Source: Streptomyces caniferus
GTDB taxonomy: Bacteria; Actinomycetota; Actinomycetes; Streptomycetales; Streptomycetaceae
Length of the DNA stretch: 64,000 bases
NCBI RefSeq assembly: GCF_009811555.1
Contig: NZ_BLIN01000002.1
Span: forward strand, 1 to 64,000
Reading direction: 5' to 3'
Positions 1 through 8,408 of the stretch are shown one piece after another. The notes under the pieces are model-generated. The model worked only from the letters and a program-made list of their open reading frames with translations. It did not search any database and had not been told where the DNA came from. Position numbers and translations under genes: made by a program. How positions within the stretch are numbered: position 1 is the first letter of the stretch; every line of letters begins with the position of its first letter.

Positions 1-16
1 TGGGTTGCATGGGGGC

Positions 17-2201
17 ATGAGCAACGAAGATCTGCGTGCCGCAGCCGATGCCGTCCTGACCCGCCTCGTCGGGGATCCCGGCGGCGAGGCCAGGCTGCGC
101 GAGGATCAGTGGCGGGCGATCGAGGCGCTGGTCGCCGACCACCGCCGCGCGCTGGTCGTACAGCGCACGGGCTGGGGCAAGTCCGCGGTCTATTTCGTCG
201 CGACGGCGCTGCTGCGTGAGCGCGGCAGCGGACCGACCGTGATCGTCTCCCCGCTGCTCGCGCTGATGCGCAATCAGGTCGAGGCCGCCGCGCGGGCCGG
301 GATCCGCGCCCGCACGATCAACTCCGCCAACACCGAGGAGTGGGACACCGTCCAGGCCGAGGTGGCGGCCGGCGAGGTGGACGTCCTGCTGGTCAGCCCC
401 GAGCGCCTCAACAACCCGGACTTCCGCGACCAGGTGCTGCCCAAGCTCGCGGCGGCGACCGGTCTGCTGGTGGTCGACGAAGCGCACTGCATCTCCGACT
501 GGGGCCATGATTTCCGGCCGGACTACCGACGGCTGCGCACCATGCTCGCCGATCTCACCGCCCGGTGTGCCCGTGCTCGCCACCACGGCGCACGGCCAAC
601 GCAGCGGGTGACCGCCGATGTCGCCGAACAGCTCGGCACGGGCGGGGGCTCCACGAGGCACTGGTGCTGCGCGGGCCGCTGGACCGGGAAGAGCCTGAGC
701 CTGGGCGTCCTCCCGCCTGCCGGACGCCGCGCACCGGCTCGCCTGGCTCGCGGACCATCTGCACGAGCTGCCGGGCTCGGGGAATCATCTATACGCTCAC
801 CGTTGCCGCAGCCGAGGAGGTCACGGGCCTTCCTGCGTCATCGGGGGCACACGGTCTCCTCGTACACCGGCAAGACGGAGAACGCCGACCGCCCAGCAGG
901 CCGAGGACGATCTGCTCGCCAATCGCGTCAAGGCGCTGGTGGCGACCTCGGTCGCCTAGGGCATGGGGCTTCGACAAGCCCGACCTGGTTTCGTGGTGCA
1001 CATGGGTTCGCCGTCGTCCCCCATCGCGTAACTACCAGCAGGTGGGCCGGGCCGGCCGTGGGGTCGAGCACGCCGAGGTGCTGTTGCTGCCCGGGCGGGA
1101 GGACGAGGCGATCTGGAAGTACTTTCGCCTCGCTGGCCTTCCCGCCCGAGGAGCAGGTGCGGCGGACGCTGGAACGTCCTGGCGGCCGCCGGCCGGCCGG
1201 TGTCCTGCCGGCCCTGGAGCCGCAGCGTCGAACTGCGCCGCTCACGCCTTGGCAGATCATGCTCAAGGTCGCTCGATGTGGACGGCGCCGTACAGCGCGT
1301 CAAGGGTGGCTGGACCTCCACCGGCCGCCCGTGGTCGTACGACGCCGAGCGTTATGCGTGGGTGACAGCGCCCAGCGCGAGGCCGAGCAGCAGGCGATGC
1401 GGGAGTACGCCACCACGACGGGCTGCCGCATGGAGTTCCTGCGACGGCAGCTGGACGACGAGGCGGCCGTGGCGTGCGGGCGCTGCGACAACTGTGCCGG
1501 GGCGCGGTTCACCACCGAGGTCGTCCGCCGCAGCGCTGGAGGGGGCGCGCGGTGAGCTGGGACGGCCCTGGGTGGAAGTGGAGCCGCGGCGGATGTGCCG
1601 ACGGGCCTTGCCGGCCGTCGGTGTCGACCTCAAGGGGCGTATCCCGGCAGGTGAGCTGGCCGCGACCGGCCGCGCACTGGGCCGGCTCTCCGATATCGGT
1701 GGGGCAACCGGCTGCGCCCGATGCTCGCCCCGCAGGCCCCGGACGGCCCGGTCCCCGACGATGTCGCGGCCGCGGTGGTCACCGTGCTCGCCGACTGGGC
1801 CAAGGGCCCCGGTGGTTGGGCCTCGGGGGCGGCGGACGCACCGGCCCGCCCGGTGGGCGTCGTCGCGCTCTCCTCGCGCAGCCGCCCGCAGCTGATCCGG
1901 TCGCTGGCCGAGCGGATCGCCGCAGTCGGCCGCATGCCGTTCCTGGGCGCGGTGACCTCGGTGGACGACGGTGCCGACGGCAGGATTCCGCGCAGCAACA
2001 GTGCCCAGCGGGCTCCGGGCTCTGGACGGTTCGCTGGGCGTACCACCCGAGCTGGCGCAGGCGTTGGAGTCGGCGGGCGGTCCGGTGCTGCTGGTGGACG
2101 ACTACGCCGATACCGGCTGGACGCTGGCCGTGGCCGCCCGGCTGCTGCGCCGGGCGGGGGCAGCGGAGGTGTTTCCGCTGGTCCTCGCCGTACAGGGCTA
2201 G
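17..2201 (+). pseudogene. recQ: Broken RecQ-type ATP-dependent DNA helicase with C-terminal phosphoribosyltransferase-like domain
   Basis: RecQ helicases unwind DNA 3'-5' in recombination and fork repair. The first ~180 codons from the ATG at 17 are intact: a helicase P-loop variant (TGWGKS, about residue 55) and the DEAH box (VVDEAHCISDW, nt ~472-502). After nt ~560 the homology jumps repeatedly between all three frames: GIIYTLTVAAAEEVTG near 780, GFDKPDL near 967, YQQVGRAGRG near 1032, FPPEEQVRRTL near 1140, the zinc-ribbon CGRCDNC near 1477, and a PRPP-type motif VLLVDDYADTGWT near 2088 before the stop at 2201. At least seven frame changes are needed, plus an in-frame TAG at ~957 just before the GMGFDKPDL helicase motif. 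Flanking genes are clean, so this is either a pseudogene or a poorly sequenced stretch. Family assignment is secure. Confidence 0.85.
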
Positions 2202-2418
2202 GGGCCGTACGGCACGCGGCGACGGGAAGGAACATTTGCCACTCCCCGGGCGATTCCGGTCACGGGCGGGAATTGCTCGTTGCCGCATGCCTGTACGACC
2301 GCGAGAATTGGAGTTGCTTCCCCGTACCGGCCGTCCGTGGTCAGGCAGGGCCATGCCGTGGTGCCCATCCGCGCCAGGCCGCCGCCCGACGTGCGGACGC
2401 GTAGACGATGGGAGGAAC

Positions 2419-3132
2419 GTGACCTTCGGCTTCGCCCCGCCCCCGCAGGTGCCCCCGCCCACGTCCGCCGACTCCGCCGCACGACTCGGCCGCATGCTGG
2501 AGCCCGCCGAATGGGCCTCGGCCGGCATCCCGTTGCTGCGCAATCCCCGTGAGGTCGTCGCCGGCCTGCACGACCGTCACCGGCCGGTGCCGTCGACGGC
2601 CATCGTCGCAGTGCTCGACGTGCAGGAGCGGGTGACGGCCAGCGCCTCGTTCACGGAGCTCACGGCCGCTCCCGACGGCTGGGAGTTCCGCAATGCGCTC
2701 CTGGTGCATCTGCGCCGGGTGATCCCGCACGACCTGCGGCTGCGCGCCCCGGTCCGGACCGCCGTGCTGCTCTACTGCCGTGAGGGCGAGCCTTTGTGGA
2801 CGGAGACGGACGGGGCCTGGATGTGGGGGCTGCGCGACGCCTGCACGCTGCACGGGCTCCGTTGCGGGGCATACATCACGCTGACCCCGGACCGCTGGCA
2901 GGTGCTGGGAGAGGGCCGGGGCGGGCGCCGCCCCAAACCGTCCACCGTGGACAAGCCCGTCACGGCAGCACGCCGGACGGGGGCGGAACGGATGGAGACT
3001 CGTCGCACGACGGCGGCGCGCCCCGAGGCGCCCCATACGGCCGCGCCTCTGCCCGCCGCACCGAACCGGTCGATGGCGCGGCGCACGGGAGGCGGCGCCC
3101 CGGAAGCCCATCGGCACACGGCCGCACGCTGA
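2419..3132 (+). CDS. Hypothetical protein, Streptomyces-type conserved
   Basis: I cannot assign a function to this 237-residue protein. The GTG start at 2419 is chosen because a GGGAGG ribosome binding site sits just upstream (about 2410-2415) and homology-like composition begins there. The N-terminal two thirds look like a folded globular domain (PAEWASAGIPLLRNP, ALLVHLRRVIPHDL, TAVLLYCREGEPLW). The last ~75 residues are Arg/Ala/Pro-rich low complexity with many RRT motifs and are probably disordered. It follows the broken recQ on the same strand. No membrane segment, signal peptide or recognisable catalytic motif is visible. Confidence 0.7.
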   Translation: MTFGFAPPPQVPPPTSADSAARLGRMLEPAEWASAGIPLLRNPREVVAGLHDRHRPVPSTAIVAVLDVQERVTASASFTELTAAPDGWEFRNALLVHLRRVIPHDLRLRAPVRTAVLLYCREGEPLWTETDGAWMWGLRDACTLHGLRCGAYITLTPDRWQVLGEGRGGRRPKPSTVDKPVTAARRTGAERMETRRTTAARPEAPHTAAPLPAAPNRSMARRTGGGAPEAHRHTAAR

Positions 3133-3373
3133 GCGGACCGGGCGGACGTACGCCCGGCTTCCGGCGGCAGAAGCAGGCACCTCGCCGGGCGTGCCATGAC
3201 CCACGGCAGACGGCCCGCGCATCCCGGTGGTGGCAGAAGTCAGACGGTCACGACCGGCACACCTCCGCCTCTCCGCCGAAGCCCCCGGCCCGGCGTCCCG
3301 ACCTCGTCCGGGCCGGAGCGCAAGCGAGCCCGACGGCCTTCGGGGCCGACGGGCTGTTGCGAACCGGAAGCGG

Positions 3374-4060
3374 TCAGGCGGGTGCTCCGAGAACGGTGTT
3401 GATCCGCTGCGGGTCGCCGCAGACGATCAGCAGCGTTCCGGCACGGGCCATCGCCGCGGGCAGCGCCTGCGCGGTGACCTCGTCCGTACCGCCGTTCATG
3501 GCGACGACCACGACGGGCCGGCCGGTGGCACGCTCGGCACCGGCGTCCGCGTAGAACACATCGTCCGCGGCGTCGTGTTGGGCCCAGTAGGACGCCTCGC
3601 CGAAGGACAGTTCATGCGCGGCCCACGGGTGCGTTTCACCGGTGGTCAGCATCAGGATGTCGCCCGGCGCACGCCCGGAGTCCAGCAGCAGGTCGACGGC
3701 CTCGTCGGCGGCGTCGACGGCGCCGGCGGCGGGTGCCGGGATCAGCTGGAGCTGTGCTCCCGCGGCGGCGCCGGGCTGGCCGGCGGGCGGCTGCGGGGAG
3801 CTGGTGCGCTGCGCCGGCGGAGCGGCGACAGGACCACGCGGCGGGGCAGCAGGTCCGGGCTTGCCCGGACGGACACTGGACGCGGGGCCACGCGGCGGCG
3901 CGGGGCGGGGACCGGGACCAGGAACGGGACGGGGGGTCGGCGCGGTACGGCCGGCGGCCGGAGTTGCGCGGGGACCCGGGACACTCTCGTGAATCTGAGG
4001 CTCCTCGGGGATGAGAGGCATAAAGGGATGTCTATCAAACGTAAGTGCGGAACGCGTCAT
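3374..4060 (-). CDS. Pro-rich protein with a helicase C-terminal-like domain
   Basis: This 228-residue protein is last in a leftward group, 27 nt after rnhB. Residues ~20-105 are Pro/Ala/Gly-rich and presumably unstructured. Residues ~110-228 form a compact alpha/beta unit (DEAVDLLLDSG, GDILMLTTGETHPWA, GRPVVVVAMNG, AGTLLIVCGDP). The spacing of these strands resembles the last RecA-like subdomain of UvrD-type helicases, where ILMLTTG-like and VVVVAMNG-like strands occur, but no Walker motif is present, so catalysis is not expected. That resemblance is my inference. The partner and role are unknown. Confidence 0.65.
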   Translation of the reverse strand: MTRSALTFDRHPFMPLIPEEPQIHESVPGPRATPAAGRTAPTPRPVPGPGPRPAPPRGPASSVRPGKPGPAAPPRGPVAAPPAQRTSSPQPPAGQPGAAAGAQLQLIPAPAAGAVDAADEAVDLLLDSGRAPGDILMLTTGETHPWAAHELSFGEASYWAQHDAADDVFYADAGAERATGRPVVVVAMNGGTDEVTAQALPAAMARAGTLLIVCGDPQRINTVLGAPA

Positions 4061-4087
4061 CGGGTACCGAATTGATGTGCGTACCGC

Positions 4088-4789
4088 TCAGAAATCGAAG
4101 CCGAGTTGGCCACCGGCTTCCAGAGCGGCTGCTTCGGGGGTGATGCGCGCCTTCTTCAGATGCCGCCAGCGGGGCAGGGCATCCATGTAGGACCACGACA
4201 CTCGGTGGTGCGGCGTAGGACCGTACTCCTCCAGGGCAATGCGATGGGTCGGTGAGGGGTAGCCTGCGTTGGCCGCGAAGTCGAAGTCGGCGTAGACCAG
4301 GCCCAGTTCGGCCATCATCGCGTCGCGTCGCACCTTGGCGATCACGGACGCGGCGGCGACCGCGATGCAGGACTGGTCGCCCTTGATGACCGTGCGGACT
4401 TGCCATGGCGCGCCCAGGTAGTTGTGCTTGCCGTCGAGAATGATCGCGTCCGGCTGAACCGGCAGCGCCTCCAGGGCCCGGACTGCCGCGAGCCGCAGGG
4501 CCGCGGTCATGCCCAGTGCGTCGATCTCCTCGGGCGAGGAGTGCCCCAGGGCGTACGACGTGACCCACTCGCCGAGCACTTCGCACAGTTCGGTGCGGCG
4601 CTTGGGGGTCAGCAGCTTGGAATCGGTGAGACCGTCGGGCGGCCGGCGCAGACCGGTGATGGCTGCGCAGACGCTGACCGGACCGGCCCAGGCTCCGCGC
4701 CCGACCTCGTCGATACCTGCAACGACCTTGGCGCCCGTCGTGGCGCGCAATGATCGCTCGACGGAATGGGTGGGGGGCTCGTACGGCAT
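4088..4789 (-). CDS. rnhB: Ribonuclease HII
   Basis: RNase HII cleaves the RNA strand of RNA-DNA hybrids and starts ribonucleotide excision. Over 233 residues all family marks are present: GIDEVGRG with catalytic Asp27 and Glu28, the ILDG Asp119, and [12 protein letters not shown] with Asp156, followed by the GYPSPTH segment. The start is placed at the ATG at 4789 (MPYEPP), because an upstream in-frame start would add 14 residues with no ribosome binding site. It lies in a leftward group behind the ADP-ribosylglycohydrolase gene, separated by ~350 nt, and is followed closely by the Pro-rich gene. Length and motifs match actinobacterial RNase HII. Confidence 0.95.
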   Translation of the reverse strand: MPYEPPTHSVERSLRATTGAKVVAGIDEVGRGAWAGPVSVCAAITGLRRPPDGLTDSKLLTPKRRTELCEVLGEWVTSYALGHSSPEEIDALGMTAALRLAAVRALEALPVQPDAIILDGKHNYLGAPWQVRTVIKGDQSCIAVAAASVIAKVRRDAMMAELGLVYADFDFAANAGYPSPTHRIALEEYGPTPHHRVSWSYMDALPRWRHLKKARITPEAAALEAGGQLGFDF

Positions 4790-4896
4790 GGCGCCAGCAA
4801 GGTTACGCCTATTCGGCTCAGCCGTCCGCACCGGATCCCCACCTGGTGGGAAACGGTGCGGGCAGCCGCATGAGCAGCATGCGAACGGGACCCGCC

Positions 4897-4925
4897 GCTT
4901 CCGCTACCGATGGGTATGCGGAAGC
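4897..4925 (-). terminator. Hairpin in the gap upstream of rnhB
   Basis: The arms GCTTCCGC+TACC and GGTA+GCGGAAGC pair around a GATG tetraloop with one bulged T, giving a 12-bp stem. It lies ~215 nt downstream of the ADP-ribosylglycohydrolase stop and ~110 nt before rnhB. It may therefore terminate the upstream transcript or separate two transcription units. There is no T-tract. I see nothing else, and no credible gene, in 4790-5141. Confidence 0.5.
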
Positions 4926-5141
4926 TGGATCAGGCGAGGCGCGGCCGGCGCCGGAGGCTGCCGTTCCCTCGCCCCGAGCGGAGCCGTGCGGGGTGAAGTA
5001 GCCGCCCGAGGCCGGTGGTTGGAGGACGCCCGGAAGACGGCAGCGGACCGCAGCGGACGGATACGGCGGATGGGCGCGACGAACAGGCGCGAGCACGCCG
5101 CAGCGGGCGGGATGGGCGCGGAGCGAGGCGGTGGCCGTGCG

Positions 5142-6050
5142 TCAGTCGGCGAGGGTGGGTGTCCAGGACGGGAGCGGCTCGGTGCCTTCCAGCCATGCCT
5201 CAGGAGGGTGGCCGGCGTGCCCGGCGGCGACGATGCCGCCGACGATGGCGCACGTGGTGTCCACATCGCCGCCCGCCTGAGCAGTGGTCCAAAACGCCCG
5301 CTCGTAGTTGCCCAGATGCCGGGCCGCGGCCCAGAGCGCGAAGGGCACCGTGTCGTGGGCGCTGGTGCGCCGTCCACAGCCCAGGACGGCGGCGACGGTG
5401 CTGGAGTCGGCGTAGTCGAGCATGTCGCGGGCGCGGCGCAGTCCGGCCTGCACGGCGCTGCGCGGGATCAGCTCCAGCACACCGTCCAGCAGCTGTTCGG
5501 GGCCGGTGTCACGGGCCGGGTCGGCCACCAGGGCGGCCGCGGCGGCGACGGCCATGGCGCCGACGACGGCCTCACGGTGCTGATGGGTGGTGTAGGCGGA
5601 GATCTCCGCCTGGTGGGTGGCCTGCTCGGGGTCGTCGGCGTACCAGGCGCCGAGGGGAGCGATACGCATGGCCGCTCCGTTGCCCCACGAGCCCTGACCG
5701 TTGAAGAGTCCCGATGCCAGCTCGCGCCAGTCCCCGCCCTCGCGGATCAGCCGCAGCATCCGATTGACGGCCGGGCCGTAGCCGCGGTCGAAGTCATGGC
5801 GGTCGGCGAAGGAGCGGGCGAGCGCGTCCTGATCGATCCGGCCGTGGGCGGTGAGCACGGCCAGGACGGAACAGGCCATCTCGGTGTCGTCGGTCCACTG
5901 CCAGGGGGAGGGAGGCAGCTCGCGGCGCTTGAGGGAGGGGTAATGGGCGGGGACGAAGAACTGGGATCCGAGCGCATCACCCACGGAGAGGCCGCGCAGG
6001 CTCGCCAGAGCTCGCGCACAGCGGTCTGCGTCACGGTGGTCGGGGGTCAT
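5142..6050 (-). CDS. ADP-ribosylglycohydrolase family protein (DraG/ARH type)
   Basis: This family removes ADP-ribose from proteins or small molecules using a dinuclear Mg site. The 302-residue product carries the N-terminal GLSVGDALGSQF glycine loop, the metal motif WTDDTEMA around residue 50, and the second metal cluster GGDVDTTCAIVGG near residue 265. The ATG at 6050 gives a product of family length. In-frame codons further upstream would overlap the histidine phosphatase gene. That gene ends only 11 nt upstream on the same strand, so the two are probably co-transcribed. The substrate cannot be told from sequence. Confidence 0.9.
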   Translation of the reverse strand: MTPDHRDADRCARALASLRGLSVGDALGSQFFVPAHYPSLKRRELPPSPWQWTDDTEMACSVLAVLTAHGRIDQDALARSFADRHDFDRGYGPAVNRMLRLIREGGDWRELASGLFNGQGSWGNGAAMRIAPLGAWYADDPEQATHQAEISAYTTHQHREAVVGAMAVAAAAALVADPARDTGPEQLLDGVLELIPRSAVQAGLRRARDMLDYADSSTVAAVLGCGRRTSAHDTVPFALWAAARHLGNYERAFWTTAQAGGDVDTTCAIVGGIVAAGHAGHPPEAWLEGTEPLPSWTPTLAD

Positions 6051-6061
6051 CGCTGTGCACT

Positions 6062-6721
6062 CTAACCGGTGACGCCATAAGACTCGGGTACACACCAGCG
6101 CTCGAAGGGCCGGTCCAGGCTGTAGCGGCCGTCCGGACCGAGCAGCAGGATGCGCCGCTCCGCGTTGTCGGGGTTGGACAGCGACTCGAAGTCGGCCACC
6201 GTCCAGTGGAACCACCGCATGCAGAACAGTCTCATGGTGAGACCGTGCGTGACGATGAGGACGTTCGGCGGGTGGTCCGGGTCCTCGAAGCTGCGCCACA
6301 GGCTCTCCAGGAACGCCCCGACCCGGTCGTAGACATCGGCCCCGGACTCGCCCTGGGCGAAGCGGTAGAAGAAGTGACCGTAGGCGTCCCGGTAGGCCTT
6401 CTGCCGTCGCACGTCGTCGCGGTCCTGCCAGTTCCCCCAGTCCTGCTCGCGCAGCCGGGGCTCCTCGCGCACCCGGACCCTGGCGGGATCGAGGCCGAGT
6501 TCGCGGAAGGTCTGGTGGGTTCGGCGGTAGGGCGAGACATAGGCGGAGACCCGTTCCTCGCCGAACATCTCGCGCAGCGGACCGCCGGCTTCCTTCGCCT
6601 GCCGCAGCCCGGTCTCGGTGAGGGAGAGCGCATGATCGGGCTCCCGCTCGTACACGGTGTCATCGACATTCCCCGCCGACTCTCCATGGCGGATGAGGAC
6701 GATGCGTCGGGGCCGAGCCAT
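6062..6721 (-). CDS. Histidine phosphatase (phosphoglycerate mutase-like) family protein
   Basis: The 219-residue cytosolic enzyme has the catalytic RHGESAGN motif at residues ~11-18 and the second histidine in VTHGLTMRLF near residue 162, with SPYRRTHQT supplying the phosphate-binding Arg. The branch transfers phosphate through phosphohistidine; the substrate is unknown. The first gene of the leftward pair with the ADP-ribosylglycohydrolase, it is divergent from the TetR gene at 6969, so the 247-nt gap should carry both promoters. Confidence 0.9.
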   Translation of the reverse strand: MARPRRIVLIRHGESAGNVDDTVYEREPDHALSLTETGLRQAKEAGGPLREMFGEERVSAYVSPYRRTHQTFRELGLDPARVRVREEPRLREQDWGNWQDRDDVRRQKAYRDAYGHFFYRFAQGESGADVYDRVGAFLESLWRSFEDPDHPPNVLIVTHGLTMRLFCMRWFHWTVADFESLSNPDNAERRILLLGPDGRYSLDRPFERWCVPESYGVTG

Positions 6722-6901
6722 GCCGCCAGCCTAAATCGCCCGCTTTGTACATGCCGCACGCAGTCAAGGGACCACAGCAGGACGGCGAGCCTCGCCGCGA
6801 CCCCGGCAAGGCCACGGCGGCACGCGGCGGGCAGCGACCGACCGCGGTGCCGACCGGCATCGCGTAATGAGTTCCGAGCGGACATTCCCCCTCCTCACGC
6901 A

Positions 6902-6957
6902 AATGCAACCCTCGTCGCATTACGATGAGGATGACACGGGCAACGCACTAATGCAAC
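6902..6957. promoter_or_regulatory. Repeated AATGC/GCATT half-sites upstream of tetR gene
   Basis: AATGCAAC occurs at 6902-6909 and again at 6950-6957, and GCATTA occurs in opposite orientation at 6917-6922. AATGC (6902) and GCATT (6917) form an inverted repeat with a 10-nt gap. This is the least GC-rich stretch of the gap and sits directly before the TetR start. It is a candidate autoregulatory operator. Confidence 0.35.
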
Positions 6958-6968
6958 AGGAGTAGCAA

Positions 6969-7724
6969 TTGTCTGACGAGACGGTGCACGAGAACGGGCG
7001 CGGGACCGGTGAGACCACGCCCACCCCCGGCACCCGGCGTCCGGGCGGCCGTACCGCCCGTACCCGTGCCGCCGTCCGCGACGCCGTACTGGCCGGGCTC
7101 ACCGAGCACGGTTATCCGGGCTTGACCGTCGAATACGTCGCGGCCCACTCCGGGGTGCACAAGACGACGCTGTATCGCCGCTGGAAGGACGTGGAGGGCC
7201 TGCTGGCGGACGCCCTCGACCTCGCGGGCGAGGACAGCTGGACCCCACCCGACACCGGGTCCCTGGAAGGTGATCTGCGCGCTCTGGCCCGCGAGGTCGT
7301 CGTGTCCTTCACCGACCCCGCGGTAGCCGCGTCGGGCTCCGCGATGATCGCCGCCGCCTTCCACTCGGAGCGGGCGGCCGTGGCGCTGCGTGACTACTAC
7401 GCCGAGCGGTTCGCGCGCTGCGAGGTACTCGTCGAGCGGGCCGTCGAGCGCGGGGAATTGCCGGCGACGCCGGGCTCCGCGCCCGATACCCCGGAAGCCG
7501 GCCCGCCACATTCCGCTTCCGGCACCACCGCAGCCGGTGCCATCGACGCCGGCGCACTCGCCCGCGCCGTCTCCGCGCCGCTCTTTTTCCGCCTGTTCAT
7601 CACCCGGGAGCCGGTGGACGACGCCCTCGCGGACCAGGCCGCGGCGGCCGCACTGGCCGCGGCCCGCGCCGGGGCGTTCACCACCGGGAGTACGGCCGGC
7701 ACCTCCCCCGGCGCCGCCTCCTGA
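6969..7724 (+). CDS. TetR/AcrR family transcriptional regulator
   Basis: A one-component repressor of 251 residues. The N-terminal helix-turn-helix spans about residues 35-85 (LTVEYVAAHSGVHKTTLYRRW). The start is TTG at 6969, supported by CAGGAG at 6956-6961. The first ~25 residues (Gly/Thr/Pro-rich) precede the DNA-binding domain. The C-terminal ligand domain is interrupted by a Pro/Ala/Ser-rich loop (residues ~160-190), and the final ~15 residues are Gly/Ser/Thr-rich. It is divergent from the histidine phosphatase gene and faces the YdbC-like gene end-to-end (9-nt gap). The target and ligand are unknown. Confidence 0.9.
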   Translation: MSDETVHENGRGTGETTPTPGTRRPGGRTARTRAAVRDAVLAGLTEHGYPGLTVEYVAAHSGVHKTTLYRRWKDVEGLLADALDLAGEDSWTPPDTGSLEGDLRALAREVVVSFTDPAVAASGSAMIAAAFHSERAAVALRDYYAERFARCEVLVERAVERGELPATPGSAPDTPEAGPPHSASGTTAAGAIDAGALARAVSAPLFFRLFITREPVDDALADQAAAAALAAARAGAFTTGSTAGTSPGAAS

Positions 7725-7733
7725 CCACTGTCC

Positions 7734-8339
7734 TCACACCGTCCACGACGGTTCGAGCTGCACCACATCGCCCGCGATCGCCCTGACATCGGCGGCTATC
7801 TGGGCCCGCAGCGCCAGCCGCTCCACCCGTTCGGGCCGGTACTTCCCCCGCTCGGCCGCCGACTGCCACATCGACAGCACCAAGAACTCCTCCCCCGGAG
7901 CCCGTCCCAGCATCCCCCGCAGCATTCCCGGCGAACCCGCCATGGCGGGGTTCCAGACCTTCTCCTGCATCAGCATGAAGTGATCCACCCGGTCCTGGCG
8001 CACCTGGCAGTGCGCCAGCCGCAGCACATCCACGTCGGCGAACGACGGACGGAAGCCCACCTTCACATCAAACTCGTGCTCGAAGAGCCGCACTTGGGCG
8101 TCCTTGAACATGCCGGCCTGGGCGGCCGCCAGCCGGTCGTGGGAGCGCGCCATGAAGGAGTCGTAGAAGGCCCGGCTCTCCCAGAAGGCCACCAGATGCG
8201 CCACGCCCGGCCGCCCACGGCTCCACCCCCCGCCCTGCCCTCGGAACCCCGGCTCACCCAGCAGCCCCGCCCATTTCCGCTGCCCCCGCTCGAACCCTCG
8301 ACGGTCCACAACGGTGAGGCGAATCCACTTGACCAGCAC
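7734..8339 (-). CDS. YdbC-like (DUF4937) protein, probable dimeric alpha/beta barrel
   Basis: A soluble 201-residue protein beginning MLVKWIRLTVVDRRGFERGQ. The sequence has two similar halves. Each carries a segment in the style of antibiotic-biosynthesis-monooxygenase or YdbC proteins: HLVAFWESRAFYDSFM in the first half and FLVLSMWQSAAERGKY in the second. That points to a duplicated ferredoxin-like barrel. No cofactor motif is visible and the function is unknown. It is co-oriented with the amidase gene (69-nt gap), so the two could be one transcript. The family name is from memory of the N-terminal signature and is moderately secure. Confidence 0.65.
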   Translation of the reverse strand: MLVKWIRLTVVDRRGFERGQRKWAGLLGEPGFRGQGGGWSRGRPGVAHLVAFWESRAFYDSFMARSHDRLAAAQAGMFKDAQVRLFEHEFDVKVGFRPSFADVDVLRLAHCQVRQDRVDHFMLMQEKVWNPAMAGSPGMLRGMLGRAPGEEFLVLSMWQSAAERGKYRPERVERLALRAQIAADVRAIAGDVVQLEPSWTV

Positions 8340-8408
8340 CGCGCCATCGTACGGCCCAGGGGCGAGCCGGGATCACTGCGCGTCACCTTCCGAACGGCCC
8401 GAACTTCC

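Noticed and set aside
4790-5141. A small gene (83 codons) between the ADP-ribosylglycohydrolase and rnhB
   Set aside because: It overlaps rnhB's start region, has no ribosome binding site and reads as low complexity.
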